Positions 28,729 through 37,237 of a DNA stretch of 64,000 nucleotides are shown piece by piece. The DNA comes from Pseudomonas gozinkensis. GTDB lineage: Bacteria; Pseudomonadota; Gammaproteobacteria; Pseudomonadales; Pseudomonadaceae. The notes below the pieces were generated by a model. The model did not search any database, had not been told where the DNA came from, and worked only from the letters and a program-made list of their open reading frames with translations. Numbering within the stretch: the first letter of the stretch is position 1; each line of letters begins with the position of its first letter. Both the position numbers and the translations under genes were made by a program. The DNA lies in contig NZ_CP062253.1 in the NCBI RefSeq assembly GCF_014863585.1, forward strand, positions 434,001 through 498,000. Direction: 5' to 3'.

Positions 28729-30333
28729 CTATCGGCGAACGACCAGATACAAGCCGACTGCCACCATGATCCCGGCGGGCCAATGCCCCAGTTCGTGCAA
28801 CGGGCCCCCGGCGGCGAGGATCGTACCGCCCGCCAGGTGGGCGCAGCCGAGCAGGCGCAGGAACCAGTCGTCCTTGCGTTTTTTCCACGGCGGCGGCGGG
28901 TCGTTGGCGTGGGGCTGGGACATGCGTTCGAGCAGATCGCGAGCCATGTTGGCCAGGTGCGGCAGTTGTTCGAACTGGCTCTGGACGTTGCCGAGCAAGG
29001 CTTTCGGGCTGACGCGCTCACGCATCCAGCGTTCGAGGAACGGCTGCGCGGTGTTCCACAGATCGAGGTCCGGGTACAGCTGACGACCCAGGCCTTCGAT
29101 GTTCAGCAGGGTCTTTTGCAGCAATACGAGTTGCGGCTGCACTTCCATGTTGAAGCGGCGCGCGGTCTGGAACAGGCGCATCAGCACCTGGCCAAATGAA
29201 ATATCTTTTAATGGTTTTTCAAAGATCGGTTCGCACACAGTACGGATCGCCGCTTCGAATTCATTGAGCTTGGTTTCCGCCGGTACCCAGCCCGAATCGA
29301 TATGCAATTGCGCCACGCGGCGGTAGTCGCGCTTGAAGAAGGCGAACAGGTTGCGCGCCAGGTAATCCTGGTCTTCCGGGGTCAGGCTGCCGACGATGCC
29401 GCAGTCGATCGCGATGTACTGCGGGCTCCACGGGTTGACGGTGCTGACGAAGATGTTGCCCGGGTGCATGTCGGCGTGGAAGAAACTGTCGCGGAATACC
29501 TGGGTGAAGAAGATCTCCACGCCACGTTCGGCAAGCATCTTCATGTCGGTGCGCTGGTCGGCGAGGGTTGCCAGGTCCGTCACCTGAATCCCGTAGATGC
29601 GCTCCATCACCAGCACTTTCGGCCGGCACCAGTCCCAATAGACTTGCGGCACGTAGAGCAGCGGCGAGCCTTCGAAGTTGCGTTTCAACTGGCTGGCGTT
29701 GGCCGCCTCGCGCAACAGGTCGAGTTCGTCGTAGATGGTTTTTTCGTAGTCGCTGACCACGTCCACCGGGTGCAGCAGACGGGCGTCGGCGGAGACCTTC
29801 TCGGCGGCGCGGGCGAGGATGAACAGCCACGCCAGATCCTGGGCGATGATCGGTTTGAGGCCGGGGCGGATCACCTTCACCACGACTTCTTCGCCGGTCT
29901 TCAGTTGCGCGGCGTGTACCTGCGCCACCGAGGCCGAGGCCAGCGGTTCGACGTCGAAACGGCTGAACACTTCGCTGATCTTCTTGCCCAGTTGCTCTTC
30001 GATCAGTTTGACCGACAACTGCGAATCGAACGGCGGCACGCGGTCCTGCAACAGCATCAGCTCATCGGCGATGTCTTCCGGCAGCAGGTCGCGGCGGGTC
30101 GAAAGGATCTGCCCGAACTTGATGAAGATCGGCCCCAGGTCCTGCAAGGCCAGGCGCAGGCGTGCGCCGCGGCTCAGGTCCAGCGGCTTGCGCGGGAACC
30201 AGCGCCACGGCAGAACGTAGCGCAGCGCCAGCAGGAACCACGGCAAAGGCAGATCGAACAGCAGATCATCGAGGCGGTAGCGGATCACGACGCGCTGGAT
30301 GCGCAACAGACGGCGGACGGCGAGCAGCTTCAT
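28729..30333 (-). CDS. ubiB: Ubiquinone biosynthesis regulatory protein kinase UbiB
   Basis: Atypical ABC1/ADCK-family kinase-like ATPase needed for ubiquinone production. It is 534 residues. Motifs in order are the KxGQ signature [11 protein letters not shown], an Ala-rich loop [10 protein letters not shown], the catalytic [10 protein letters not shown] and the metal-binding Asp in IDCGIVG. Two hydrophobic segments at the C-terminus (about residues 495-532) anchor it to the inner membrane. It overlaps ubiJ by 4 bp. Confidence 0.97.
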   Translation of the reverse strand: MKLLAVRRLLRIQRVVIRYRLDDLLFDLPLPWFLLALRYVLPWRWFPRKPLDLSRGARLRLALQDLGPIFIKFGQILSTRRDLLPEDIADELMLLQDRVPPFDSQLSVKLIEEQLGKKISEVFSRFDVEPLASASVAQVHAAQLKTGEEVVVKVIRPGLKPIIAQDLAWLFILARAAEKVSADARLLHPVDVVSDYEKTIYDELDLLREAANASQLKRNFEGSPLLYVPQVYWDWCRPKVLVMERIYGIQVTDLATLADQRTDMKMLAERGVEIFFTQVFRDSFFHADMHPGNIFVSTVNPWSPQYIAIDCGIVGSLTPEDQDYLARNLFAFFKRDYRRVAQLHIDSGWVPAETKLNEFEAAIRTVCEPIFEKPLKDISFGQVLMRLFQTARRFNMEVQPQLVLLQKTLLNIEGLGRQLYPDLDLWNTAQPFLERWMRERVSPKALLGNVQSQFEQLPHLANMARDLLERMSQPHANDPPPPWKKRKDDWFLRLLGCAHLAGGTILAAGGPLHELGHWPAGIMVAVGLYLVVRR

Positions 30334-30953
30334 GCGTTATCGCTTGGGTCGAGGGATCGGGAAAGGCGCTCGAAGCGCGCCTCGAGACGTTCCAGATCGA
30401 GTTTGATCCGGTCCAGTTCGCTGAAACGGGCTTCGGCTTCGCGTTGCCCGACGAGGGTGCGCGATTCTTCGGCCAGGTATTCGGCGAGGTTCTGGTTGAG
30501 GCTGGCAAATCCTTGTTGATACCAGCGGGCGCGGCTGCGCAGGTGACCACCGACCAGTTGCGTGGCGACCGGGCCGAGCCAGCGCGAGAGTTCGTACTCC
30601 CAGTCCAGCTCGAGGTCCTGCAGCACGCCCGCCAGCTCCAGCAGCACGCCGCTGTCGCCGTCGAGTTCGACTTCCGGTGCGTGCAGCACCGCGGTCTTGT
30701 CCTTGCTCAGGGCCAGTTTCACCAGGCTCGAGGCCGGGGCGCGCAGGGTGCAGTCGACGCCGGTTTCCCAACGGGACGCCAGCATCAGGCCTTCGTCGCT
30801 CGGCAGGATGAACAGTTGCAGCGCCGGGCTGCGGCAATCCACGGCAATCACTTTGCCGGTCAGGTGCGCCAGTCGCGGCAGCGCCGTGCTGTCGAGACGC
30901 AGCACGCGGTTCAGGCCGAGTTCGACGCTGGCGAGCAGCCCGGTCAGCAGCAT
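30330..30953 (-). CDS. ubiJ: Ubiquinone biosynthesis accessory factor UbiJ
   Basis: A lipid-binding SCP2-domain protein that holds ubiquinone intermediates for the Ubi metabolon. It is 207 residues with a hydrophobic N-terminal stretch ([20 protein letters not shown]), an SCP2-like beta domain and a C-terminal coiled coil ([21 protein letters not shown] region). It overlaps ubiE by one base and ubiB by four, consistent with the conserved ubiE-ubiJ-ubiB operon. Confidence 0.93.
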   Translation of the reverse strand: MLLTGLLASVELGLNRVLRLDSTALPRLAHLTGKVIAVDCRSPALQLFILPSDEGLMLASRWETGVDCTLRAPASSLVKLALSKDKTAVLHAPEVELDGDSGVLLELAGVLQDLELDWEYELSRWLGPVATQLVGGHLRSRARWYQQGFASLNQNLAEYLAEESRTLVGQREAEARFSELDRIKLDLERLEARFERLSRSLDPSDNA

Positions 30954-31723
30954 CAGGGTTTGATGCCGCGGTGCAGGGCGACAATGCCTGCGGTCATGTT
31001 GTGATAGGTCACGCGGTCGAAACCGGCGTCGACCATCATCGACTTCAGGGTTTCCTGATTCGGGTGCATGCGGATCGATTCGGCCAGGTAGCGATAGCTT
31101 TCCGAGTCGTTGGTGATCAGCTTGCCCATCAGCGGCATGAAGGCGAACGAGTAGGCGTCGTAGGCTTTGGACATCAGCGCGTTGGTCGGCTTGGAGAATT
31201 CCAGCACCAGCAGGCGGCCGCCCGGCTTGAGTACGCGCAGCATCGAGCGCAGGGCGTCTTCCTTGTGCGTCACGTTGCGCAGGCCGAAGGCGATCGTCAC
31301 GCAGTCGAAATGGTTGTCCGGGAACGGCAGTTTTTCAGCGTCGGCCTGGACGAACTCGACATTGCCGGACACGCCGACATCCAGCAGGCGGTCACGACCG
31401 ACCTTGAGCATGGATTCGTTGATGTCGGCCAGCACCACCTGACCGGTCGGGCCGACCAGGTGCGAGAATTTTTTGGTGAGGTCGCCGGTGCCGCCGGCGA
31501 TGTCCAGCACGCGGTTGCCGGCGCGCACGCCCGACAGTTCGATTGCGAAGCGCTTCCACAGACGGTGCATGCCGCCCGACAGAAGGTCGTTCATCAGGTC
31601 GTACTTGGCGGCCACGGAGTGGAACACCTCAGCGACTTTTTCCGCTTTCTGGCTTTCCGGAACGTTTTTGAAGCCGAAGTGAGTGGTGGGTTCGGCATCG
31701 CTGCCTTTGCGCTGATCAGTCAT
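30953..31723 (-). CDS. ubiE: Ubiquinone/menaquinone C-methyltransferase UbiE
   Basis: SAM-dependent C-methyltransferase in ubiquinone synthesis. ATG 31723 ([11 protein letters not shown]) gives 256 residues, the usual size. Motifs seen are [18 protein letters not shown], the SAM-binding [15 protein letters not shown] and the family signatures [16 protein letters not shown] and VLEFSKP. It opens the leftward ubiEJB-hisIE-tatABC-rsmE run. The 165-bp gap to the divergent gene at 31889 should hold both promoters. Confidence 0.97.
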   Translation of the reverse strand: MTDQRKGSDAEPTTHFGFKNVPESQKAEKVAEVFHSVAAKYDLMNDLLSGGMHRLWKRFAIELSGVRAGNRVLDIAGGTGDLTKKFSHLVGPTGQVVLADINESMLKVGRDRLLDVGVSGNVEFVQADAEKLPFPDNHFDCVTIAFGLRNVTHKEDALRSMLRVLKPGGRLLVLEFSKPTNALMSKAYDAYSFAFMPLMGKLITNDSESYRYLAESIRMHPNQETLKSMMVDAGFDRVTYHNMTAGIVALHRGIKP

Positions 31724-31888
31724 ATCGCTGTCACCAAAAGAGAATGCGCGACATTCTAATCCCCAAGCCATGCTTTGTCTTGGAATGGCTAAAGGTAAGA
31801 TGGGCAACCTTCGGGACGATTTGCCGCAGTGGCGGTCAAGATTCGTTGCAGGCATTCATAGCCCCATTCAAAAAGCAGGAGTCATTCA

Positions 31889-32164
31889 ATGGCCCATATC
31901 AGTGTTGAGCGTGCCCACAGCCTGGGCAAGGAAGCGGCCCGCGAGAAAGCCGACAAACTGGCGCAGAAACTCTCCGATCAATATGGCCTGGAGCCGCAGT
32001 GGTCGGGCGATGTCCTGAACCTCAAGCGTTCGGGCGTGAAGGGCGCGGTGCATGTGGCCGAGGATTCGATCCGGGTGGACGTGGAACTGGGCCTGATGAT
32101 GTCGGCCATGAGCGGCATGATCAAAGCCGAGATCGAAAAGGCGCTCGACAAAGCCTTGGTCTGA
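31889..32164 (+). CDS. Polyhydroxyalkanoic acid system family protein
   Basis: A 91-residue protein of the PHA-system family (TIGR02610-like), a small SCP2-related fold often found beside phasin genes. It has a basic N-terminal helix (AHSLGKEAAREKADKLAQKL) and a beta-rich middle ending in VDVELGLMMSAMSGMIKAEI. Its precise role is unsettled. It lies directly upstream of phaI but is separated from it by a REP hairpin and a likely phaI promoter. Confidence 0.85.
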   Translation: MAHISVERAHSLGKEAAREKADKLAQKLSDQYGLEPQWSGDVLNLKRSGVKGAVHVAEDSIRVDVELGLMMSAMSGMIKAEIEKALDKALV

Positions 32165-32187
32165 TTTCTGCCTGAAATGAAATCCCC

Positions 32188-32215
32188 CTGTGGGAGCAAG
32201 CTCGCTCCCACATTT
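32188..32215. repeat. Single REP hairpin (GAGCAAGCTCGCTCCCAC)
   Basis: TGTGGGAGCAAGCTCGCTCCCACA is one self-complementary REP, 24 bases after the stop at 32164. With the following T-rich bases it may act as a terminator. Confidence 0.75.
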
Positions 32216-32222
32216 GTTTTGT

Positions 32223-32342
32223 GGTGCACCTGCCTTTTATGTCAGTTGTTAGGGTGCCGTTTCTAATTTTTCTCCCTACTTTGTGCCTGAGCCCGACACT
32301 CGTCAGGGCAGTTCCTCAAACCTTCTGCGCGTGAGGTGCACC
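32223..32342 (+). promoter_or_regulatory. phaI promoter region with two GGTGCACC palindromes
   Basis: The perfect 8-bp palindrome GGTGCACC occurs at 32223-32230 and again at 32335-32342, directly against the phaI ATG, where it also supplies the GAGGTG ribosome site. The AT-rich DNA between (about 32245-32282) probably holds the promoter that PhaD and others control. Binding by any protein is unproven. Confidence 0.4.
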
Positions 32343-32765
32343 ATGGCCAAAGTTATTTTGAAGAAAAAAATCGACGCCTCGACTTCTGCCCTGAGCGACG
32401 TCAAATCCTATGCCCGCAAGATCTGGCTGGCAGGCCTGGGTGCCTACACCAAGGTCGGTCAGGAGGGCAGCGAGTACTTTCAGGAGTTGATCAAGGCTGG
32501 TCAAACCGTTGAAAAGAAAGGCAAAAAAGCCGTCACCGAAAAACTCGAAGCGGCCAACGCCGAGATCGATGAAGCCAAGAGCGAAGTCAGCTCTTTCAAA
32601 GGCCGGGTCGAAGTCCAACTGGACAAGGTCGAGAAGGCGTTCGACACACGTGTCGCCAGTGCCTTGAATCGTATCGGCATTCCGTCTAAACATGACGTTG
32701 AGACACTCTCTGCTAAGCTCGATGAGCTGACGGCATTGCTCGAACGCGTCGCGCGTAAATCTTAA
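32343..32765 (+). CDS. phaI: Phasin PhaI
   Basis: Granule-associated protein that coats medium-chain-length PHA inclusions. ATG 32343 gives 140 residues. It has the phasin helix block SYARKIWLAGLGAYTKVGQE and a C-terminal leucine-rich coiled coil (HDVETLSAKLDELTALLERV). The central helical part is clearly paralogous to the N-terminal half of PhaF just downstream. phaF follows after ten bases. Confidence 0.94.
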   Translation: MAKVILKKKIDASTSALSDVKSYARKIWLAGLGAYTKVGQEGSEYFQELIKAGQTVEKKGKKAVTEKLEAANAEIDEAKSEVSSFKGRVEVQLDKVEKAFDTRVASALNRIGIPSKHDVETLSAKLDELTALLERVARKS

Positions 32766-32775
32766 GGAGAACGGG

Positions 32776-33630
32776 ATGGCTGGTAAAAAGAACACCGATA
32801 AAGAAGGCAGCTCGTGGATCGGAAAAGTCGAAGACTATTCCCGCAAGATCTGGCTGGCTGGTTTAGGCGTGTACTCGAAGATCGACACTGACGGCAGCAA
32901 GCTCTTCGATACATTGGTCAAAGACGGCGAGAAAGCCGAGAAGCTCACCAAGGCTGCAGTCGGCAAGAAAGTCGATGCTGCCAAGGATTCTGCAAGCTCG
33001 GCAAAATCGCGCATCAGCGGCGTGAAAGATCGCGCGCTGGGCACCTGGGATCAGCTGGAAGGGGCTTTCGACAAGCGTCTGAACAGTGCGATTTCGCGCC
33101 TTGGCGTACCGAGCCGCAACGAGGTGAAGGATCTGCACAAAAAGGTCGATACCCTGACCAAGCAGATCGAGAAACTCACCGGTCTGAAAGCTCAGCCTGT
33201 CGCGGCCAAAACCGCAGCAGCCAAGCCGGCGGCCAAAACCGCTGCCAAGCCACTGGCTAAAGCCGCCGCCAAACCGGCCGCAAAACCAGCAGCCAAAACC
33301 GCTGCCGCCAAGCCTGCAGCGAAAGCCGCGGCCAAACCGGTTGCCGCCAAGCCAGCTGCAAAACCAGCCGCCAAACCTGCGGCCAAGCCAGCAGCGAAAA
33401 CCGCTGCCGCCAAACCCGCTGCCAAGACCGCCGCCAAACCGGCTGCGGCGAAAAAACCGGCAGTGAAAAAACCGGCCGCGCCGAAAGCTGCTGCACCGAA
33501 ACCAGCTGCGCCAAAACCGGTGACCACGCCGCAAGCACTGGCAAGCACGTCGAACTCCGCCTCGGCTCCAACCCCGGCGCCTGCTCCGACTGCTGCATCG
33601 ACTCCGTCGACGCCAACCAGTCAGTCCTGA
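32776..33630 (+). CDS. phaF: Phasin/nucleoid-associated protein PhaF
   Basis: A bifunctional protein that binds PHA granules and DNA, helping split granules between daughter cells. It is 284 residues. Residues of about 18-135 form the phasin domain (YSRKIWLAGLGVYSKIDTDG, then a coiled coil). Residues 138-241 are a histone H1-like tail of Ala-Lys-Pro repeats (many KPAAK/KTAAK units), and a Ser/Thr/Pro-rich end follows. The positively charged tail supports DNA binding. A terminator follows at 33649-33679. Confidence 0.96.
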   Translation: MAGKKNTDKEGSSWIGKVEDYSRKIWLAGLGVYSKIDTDGSKLFDTLVKDGEKAEKLTKAAVGKKVDAAKDSASSAKSRISGVKDRALGTWDQLEGAFDKRLNSAISRLGVPSRNEVKDLHKKVDTLTKQIEKLTGLKAQPVAAKTAAAKPAAKTAAKPLAKAAAKPAAKPAAKTAAAKPAAKAAAKPVAAKPAAKPAAKPAAKPAAKTAAAKPAAKTAAKPAAAKKPAVKKPAAPKAAAPKPAAPKPVTTPQALASTSNSASAPTPAPAPTAASTPSTPTSQS

Positions 33631-33648
33631 TTTTTCAGGGCTCAAGAA

Positions 33649-33679
33649 AACGCCCGGCCTGTGTAGGTCGGGCGTTTTT
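33649..33679 (+). terminator. Rho-independent terminator after phaF
   Basis: AACGCCCG...CGGGCGTT stem with extra pairing in the loop base, followed by a run of five T. Confidence 0.85.
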
Positions 33680-33732
33680 GTTTGGGCGATTTAAAACTTC
33701 CCCCTCTCCCCAAGGAAGAGGGGGCTTTGGGG

Positions 33733-34353
33733 TTACTCGTGATCTTCGAGATACTGCAAAGCCATCCTCTCCGTCGCCACCTTCACCGGCGGCAACAGGT
33801 GCGGCGCCACCAGCATCATGATCTGGTACACCACCAGCCGCACTTCCCCTTCGCGATCAAGAATCCGCTGATAGTCCAGCGAGAACAGCAGCGTCATGGT
33901 GATCTGCTCCACCAGTTGCCCCAGCGCCTGAGTGTCGCTGACCAGTTGCCCAGACGCCTTCAACCGTGCGAGCAATGACGCCAGCGTGCGCTTGAGCACG
34001 TTGAGGAACTGGCGAATGCCCTTGGCCAGTTTCGGCAGGCGTCCGGCCAGGTTCGACAGGTCCTGGAACAGAAAGCGGTACTGCGCCAGCCGTTCGACGA
34101 TCAGGTGCAGGAACAGCCAGTAATCCTCCGGCGCCAGTTCGACATCGGCGGGCGGGTCGAGCAGCGGGGCGAGGTCGTTCTGGAAGCGCTCGAACAGTCC
34201 GAGAATCAGCGGTTCCTTGCCGTGGAAGTGGTAGTAGAGGTTGCCGGGGCTGATCCCCATTTCATTGGCAACCTCCATGGTGGAGACGTTCGGCTCGCCC
34301 TTTTCATTGAACAACTGCAGGGCACATTCGAGGATCCGTTCGCTTGTTTTCAT
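33733..34353 (-). CDS. phaD: TetR-family regulator PhaD
   Basis: Regulator of the pha clusters; in P. putida it is an activator of phaC1 and phaI that senses a fatty-acyl intermediate. It is 206 residues. The N-terminal helix-turn-helix covers about residues 10-50 (TSERILECALQLFNEKGEPNVSTMEVANEMGISPGNLYYHF region). The C-terminal ligand domain is helical. It is the last gene of the leftward phaC1-Z-C2-D cluster, 28 bp after phaC2. Confidence 0.93.
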   Translation of the reverse strand: MKTSERILECALQLFNEKGEPNVSTMEVANEMGISPGNLYYHFHGKEPLILGLFERFQNDLAPLLDPPADVELAPEDYWLFLHLIVERLAQYRFLFQDLSNLAGRLPKLAKGIRQFLNVLKRTLASLLARLKASGQLVSDTQALGQLVEQITMTLLFSLDYQRILDREGEVRLVVYQIMMLVAPHLLPPVKVATERMALQYLEDHE

Positions 34354-34381
34354 CCAGTCTTCTTAAAAGGGCTTGAGTCAG

Positions 34382-36064
34382 TCAGCGCACACGCACATAG
34401 GTGCCGGGTGCCGCTTCCATCGGTGGATAATTGGCGTTGCCGAGGGTCATCCGGGTTTCGTGCAGGGTGCCGGAGCGCTGTTGCACCCACTCCAGCCACT
34501 GCGGCCACCAGCTGCCATCGACTTTTTTGGCGTCGTAGTACCAGGCGCGCGGATCACCGCTGAGCTTTCCGTTCTCGACATAGTTGGCTTTCGGGTTGCC
34601 CGGCGGGTTGAGGATGCTCTGCACGTGGCCGCTGTTGGACAGCACGAAGCGCCGCTCGCCGCCCAGCAACAGGGTCGAGCGATACACCGCGTCCCACGGC
34701 GTGATGTGGTCGTTCATCCCGGCCACGCTGAAACTGTCGACCGTGACCTTTTGCAGGTCGATCGGCGTGCCGCACACTTCCAGGCCACCTGGATGGGTCA
34801 ACGGGTTGTGCTTGAAGAAGTCCAGAATGTCGCCATGAAACGCGGCGGGCAGGCGGGTGCTGTCGTTGTTCCAGTAGAGGATGTCGAACGCCGGCGGCTC
34901 CTTGCCCAGCAGGTAGTTATTGACGAAATAACTCCAGATCAGATCGTTGGGGCGCATCCAGGCGAACACCTTGGCCATGTCGCGACCGTCCAGCACGCCC
35001 TTCTGATAGGAGCGCCGCTTGGCCGCTTCGAGCGTTTGCTCATCGGCAAACAGGGTGGCCGGGGTGTTCATCTCACTGTCGAGCAGGCTCACCAGATAGG
35101 TGGCGCTGGAGACCCGACGCAACTGCCGCTTGGCCTGCAGATGCCCTTGCAGCGCCGCGATGGTCAGCCCGCCGGCGCAGGCGCCCATCAGGTTGACCTC
35201 GCGGGCGCCGGTGATCGCCCGGCAGATGTTCATCGCTTCTTCCACGGCTTCGACGTAGGTCGACAGGCCCCATTCGCGATGCCGCACATCCGGGTTGCGC
35301 CAGCTGATCATGAAGGTCTGCAAACCGTTCTTCAGCGCAAACTGGACGAAGCTGTTACTCGGGCTGAGGTCGAAAATGTAGTACTTGTTGATTTGCGGCG
35401 GCACCACCAGCAGCGGTTTCGAATACTGCTTTTCGCTCATTGGTCTGTACTGGATCAGCTCTAGCATTTCATTGCGAAACACCACCGAGCCGGTGGTGGT
35501 GGCGACGGTCTTGCCGACTTCGAAAGCCTGTTTGGTCACCTGCCGTGGCAGGCCGTCGTTGTGTAATAGATCATCGAACAGATGGCTCAGTCCGCGCACC
35601 AGGCTGTGGCCGCCGGAATTGAACAGTTCCTTGACCGCCAGCGGATTGAGCAATGTGTTGGAGGGCGCCACGGCGTCGTTGAGCAGGGTGAAGGCGAAGT
35701 GCGCGCGGGCGCGGTCGTCGTCGCTCATGTTGCTTTCGTCGATCCAGCTCTTGACCTGTTTCTGCCAGGCCAGATAGGCCTGGAGGCTGCGCCGATAGAA
35801 AGGGTTGAGGCTCCACGCCGGATCGGCGAAGCGGCTGTCCTGAGGATTGGTCGGGTGCAGGGTTTCGCCGAGCAGCACGCGTCCGAGCGCGCCCCCCAGC
35901 TTCAAGGCGTGTTTTGCACTGTGGATCGGATTGCGCAAGCCGTGGGCAGCCACGCTGCGCAAGGTCGAGATCAGGTCCCGGCCGCGCAGACCGGTCATGG
36001 CACTCTGTGCATTGATGAACACGGCGGGGCTGGGCACGACGCCCGTCGCTGGTTTGTCACGCAT
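34382..36064 (-). CDS. phaC2: Class II poly(3-hydroxyalkanoate) synthase 2
   Basis: Polymerises medium-chain (R)-3-hydroxyacyl-CoA on the granule surface. It is 560 residues with the lipase-like box GACAGG, nucleophile Cys296, the FDLSPSNSFVQF stretch typical of class II synthases and the catalytic His in SGHVQSILNPPG. It is closely related in every block to phaC1. ATG 36064; phaZ ends 150 bp upstream. Confidence 0.97.
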   Translation of the reverse strand: MRDKPATGVVPSPAVFINAQSAMTGLRGRDLISTLRSVAAHGLRNPIHSAKHALKLGGALGRVLLGETLHPTNPQDSRFADPAWSLNPFYRRSLQAYLAWQKQVKSWIDESNMSDDDRARAHFAFTLLNDAVAPSNTLLNPLAVKELFNSGGHSLVRGLSHLFDDLLHNDGLPRQVTKQAFEVGKTVATTTGSVVFRNEMLELIQYRPMSEKQYSKPLLVVPPQINKYYIFDLSPSNSFVQFALKNGLQTFMISWRNPDVRHREWGLSTYVEAVEEAMNICRAITGAREVNLMGACAGGLTIAALQGHLQAKRQLRRVSSATYLVSLLDSEMNTPATLFADEQTLEAAKRRSYQKGVLDGRDMAKVFAWMRPNDLIWSYFVNNYLLGKEPPAFDILYWNNDSTRLPAAFHGDILDFFKHNPLTHPGGLEVCGTPIDLQKVTVDSFSVAGMNDHITPWDAVYRSTLLLGGERRFVLSNSGHVQSILNPPGNPKANYVENGKLSGDPRAWYYDAKKVDGSWWPQWLEWVQQRSGTLHETRMTLGNANYPPMEAAPGTYVRVR

Positions 36065-36214
36065 GACTCAACACTCCTTCGTCTTCAGGCCAAAAACAAA
36101 CTCACCGAACCAGAACACCATAGACGCTGTTACGGGTTGTTGCCTGCGAGGCGTCCTGCCACGCATGTTCAAAAAGCTTTGCAAGGAACTGTCCAGAAAA
36201 CCGTGTCGGGCCGG

Positions 36215-37069
36215 TTATCCGCCCAGCGGTGTCGGGTGCGGATGCATCACCGCACGCTGACGTTCCTCCTGGAGGAATTTCATGATGATCGGCGCCACCG
36301 CCTCGGCCCGGGTAATCAGGAACAGATGCCCGTCGTCGATGATATGCAGCTGCGCGTTGGGGATTCGCCAGGCGAGCATGCGCATGTTGATCAGCGGGAT
36401 CAGCGGATCGTCGTCACCGGCCAGCACCAGCGTCGGCTGGTGGATCTTGTGCAGCCAGTGAATGCTGGTCCAGCCAAGGCCCGCGAACAGCTGCCAGTAG
36501 TAGCCGAGCTTGCCCGCCGAACGCACCTTGGCCGCATGGCTGGCGGCGAGTGTCGGGTCGCGGCGGAACGAACCGCCGTAGATCATCGGGGCGATGCGGA
36601 TCACATGGGACGGCTGAATGTAGCGCCGTGGACTGGCCATCATCCACAGCACTTTCGGCTTGCCCGGCACCATCACCGCACCGGCAGCGGTCGCCGCCAG
36701 CACCAGCTTCTTGCAGCGCTCGGGATAGTCGTAGGCGAACTGCTGCGCCAGCGCGCCACCCCAGGACACGCCGATCACGTTGACCTGTCCGTAGTCGAGG
36801 TAATCGAGCATCCGCGCAGTGAGTTTCGCCAGCCCAGGAAAACGATACGGCCGGCTAGGCGTCGAGGAACCACCGACACCGGGCACGTCGAAGGCGATCA
36901 CTTCCAGGTCCGGATCCAGTGCCGCGACAAAAGGAAACACCAGCTCCAGGTTGGCGCCGATGCCGTTGAATATCAGCAAGGGCGTCAAGTGAGGCTTGCC
37001 GGGGCGGACCGCCGTGCGGATGGTCTGGCCATCCAGCTCGACAGTTCGAAAGATGAACGGGTGCGGCAT
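36215..37069 (-). CDS. phaZ: Intracellular poly(3-hydroxyalkanoate) depolymerase
   Basis: Granule-bound serine hydrolase that mobilises stored mcl-PHA, allowing cyclic synthesis and breakdown. It is 284 residues, with the lipase box GVSWGG (Ser102, as in the P. putida enzyme), oxyanion-side motif FNGIGANLELV and the late Asp/His in VLAGDDDPLIP and IDDGHLFL. It lies between the two synthase genes, the invariant mcl-PHA arrangement. Confidence 0.96.
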   Translation of the reverse strand: MPHPFIFRTVELDGQTIRTAVRPGKPHLTPLLIFNGIGANLELVFPFVAALDPDLEVIAFDVPGVGGSSTPSRPYRFPGLAKLTARMLDYLDYGQVNVIGVSWGGALAQQFAYDYPERCKKLVLAATAAGAVMVPGKPKVLWMMASPRRYIQPSHVIRIAPMIYGGSFRRDPTLAASHAAKVRSAGKLGYYWQLFAGLGWTSIHWLHKIHQPTLVLAGDDDPLIPLINMRMLAWRIPNAQLHIIDDGHLFLITRAEAVAPIIMKFLQEERQRAVMHPHPTPLGG

Positions 37070-37115
37070 GCTTCAAGGCCCTGTGGGTCGCAAATTCTAT
37101 GTTCCACCTCGAACC

Positions 37116-37221
37116 CTGTGGGAGCGGGCTTGCCCGCGATGACGGTGGCAGCTTCAGCCAATATGTCGACTGATATACCGCTATCGCGGCAAGTCGAATC
37201 GTCGAACCGCCGCTCCCACAG
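37116..37221. repeat. REPIN (GGGCTTGCCCGC family, imperfect right arm)
   Basis: TGTGGGAGCGGGCTTGCCCG (from 37117) is intact. The right arm has the same type of insertion (GCAAGTCGAATCGTCGAACC) as the copy at 23564-23606. It separates phaC1 from phaZ. Confidence 0.7.
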
Positions 37222-37237
37222 TTACTTCAGGTGTCGG

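Noticed and set aside
33192..33548. Ala/Gly/Leu-rich repeat protein opposite phaF
   Set aside because: Mirror image of the PhaF Ala-Lys-Pro repeats; no independent start signal.
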